Assembly (NCBI GenBank): GCA_910585715.1
Contig: CAJUEX010000073.1
Location: 1 to 11,566 of the forward strand
Source of the DNA: an uncultured Lachnospiraceae bacterium
GTDB taxonomy: Bacteria; Bacillota; Clostridia; Lachnospirales; Lachnospiraceae
Length of the DNA stretch: 11,566 nucleotides
Direction: 5' to 3'
The notes under the pieces were generated by a model. It was not told the DNA's origin and ran no database searches. It saw only the letters and a list, made by a program, of their open reading frames with translations. The stretch's first letter is position 1, and each line of letters opens with the position of its first letter. The position numbers and the translations under genes are program-made. Positions 11,520-11,566 of this stretch are shown in pieces.

Positions 11520-11566
11520 TTTTATATCCATTCCTTTCGCGCTGCTCAAGGCACAAAACGTCATGA

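Overview
The window reads as a chromosomal segment of a low-GC, anaerobic Gram-positive bacterium, most likely a Lachnospiraceae-type Clostridia. The basis is AT-rich intergenic DNA, AGGAGG-type ribosome binding sites, near-consensus TTGACA/TATAAT promoters, a T-box controlling tyrS, a two-subunit class I fumarase, a PerR/reverse-rubrerythrin/rubredoxin cluster and an Rpn-type PD-(D/E)XK gene. No phage, plasmid or CRISPR module is visible. The genus cannot be fixed from this sequence alone.

Layout: positions 1-530 hold a tRNA-Ser(GCT) gene (minus strand) with a perfect promoter and a tRNA-like remnant in its leader, followed by two strong promoters firing leftward out of the window. Positions 636-2986 are a minus-strand group, fumA-fumB-plsC (fumarase alpha and beta, then a lysophosphatidate acyltransferase), behind a clear promoter. 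Positions 2990-4910 hold padR plus a polytopic protein that joins an N-terminal HAAS (DUF1700-like) domain to a SEDS (FtsW/RodA-like) membrane domain. The two genes overlap by 14 nt, have a promoter and a 17-bp palindrome upstream, and end at a strong terminator.

Positions 4931-5365 hold a 236-bp element made of two 67-bp inverted arms, next to a 35-codon small gene with a perfect Shine-Dalgarno site and a structured 5' leader. Positions 5677-7294 carry an Rpn-family nuclease/transposase gene and an unrecognised gene whose product looks like a VWA domain that has lost its metal-binding residues. Positions 7338-9219 are tyrS with its T-box leader, terminator and promoter, followed by a 21-bp-stem hairpin downstream of the gene.

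On the plus strand, divergent from tyrS, is perR - reverse rubrerythrin - rubredoxin (9255-10669). It has a Fur-type 7-1-7 palindrome on the transcription start and a terminator at the end: a self-contained peroxide sensor plus electron-transfer peroxidase module. The right edge holds a small, uncertain ORF and a GNAT acetyltransferase lacking the usual acetyl-CoA loop glycines.

The most unusual items are the PadR-controlled HAAS-SEDS fusion, the small gene with its flanking long inverted repeat (a related degenerate sequence lies at the end of plsC), and the degenerate VWA-like protein. None can be called a new system from sequence alone. The first two are the best candidates for follow-up.
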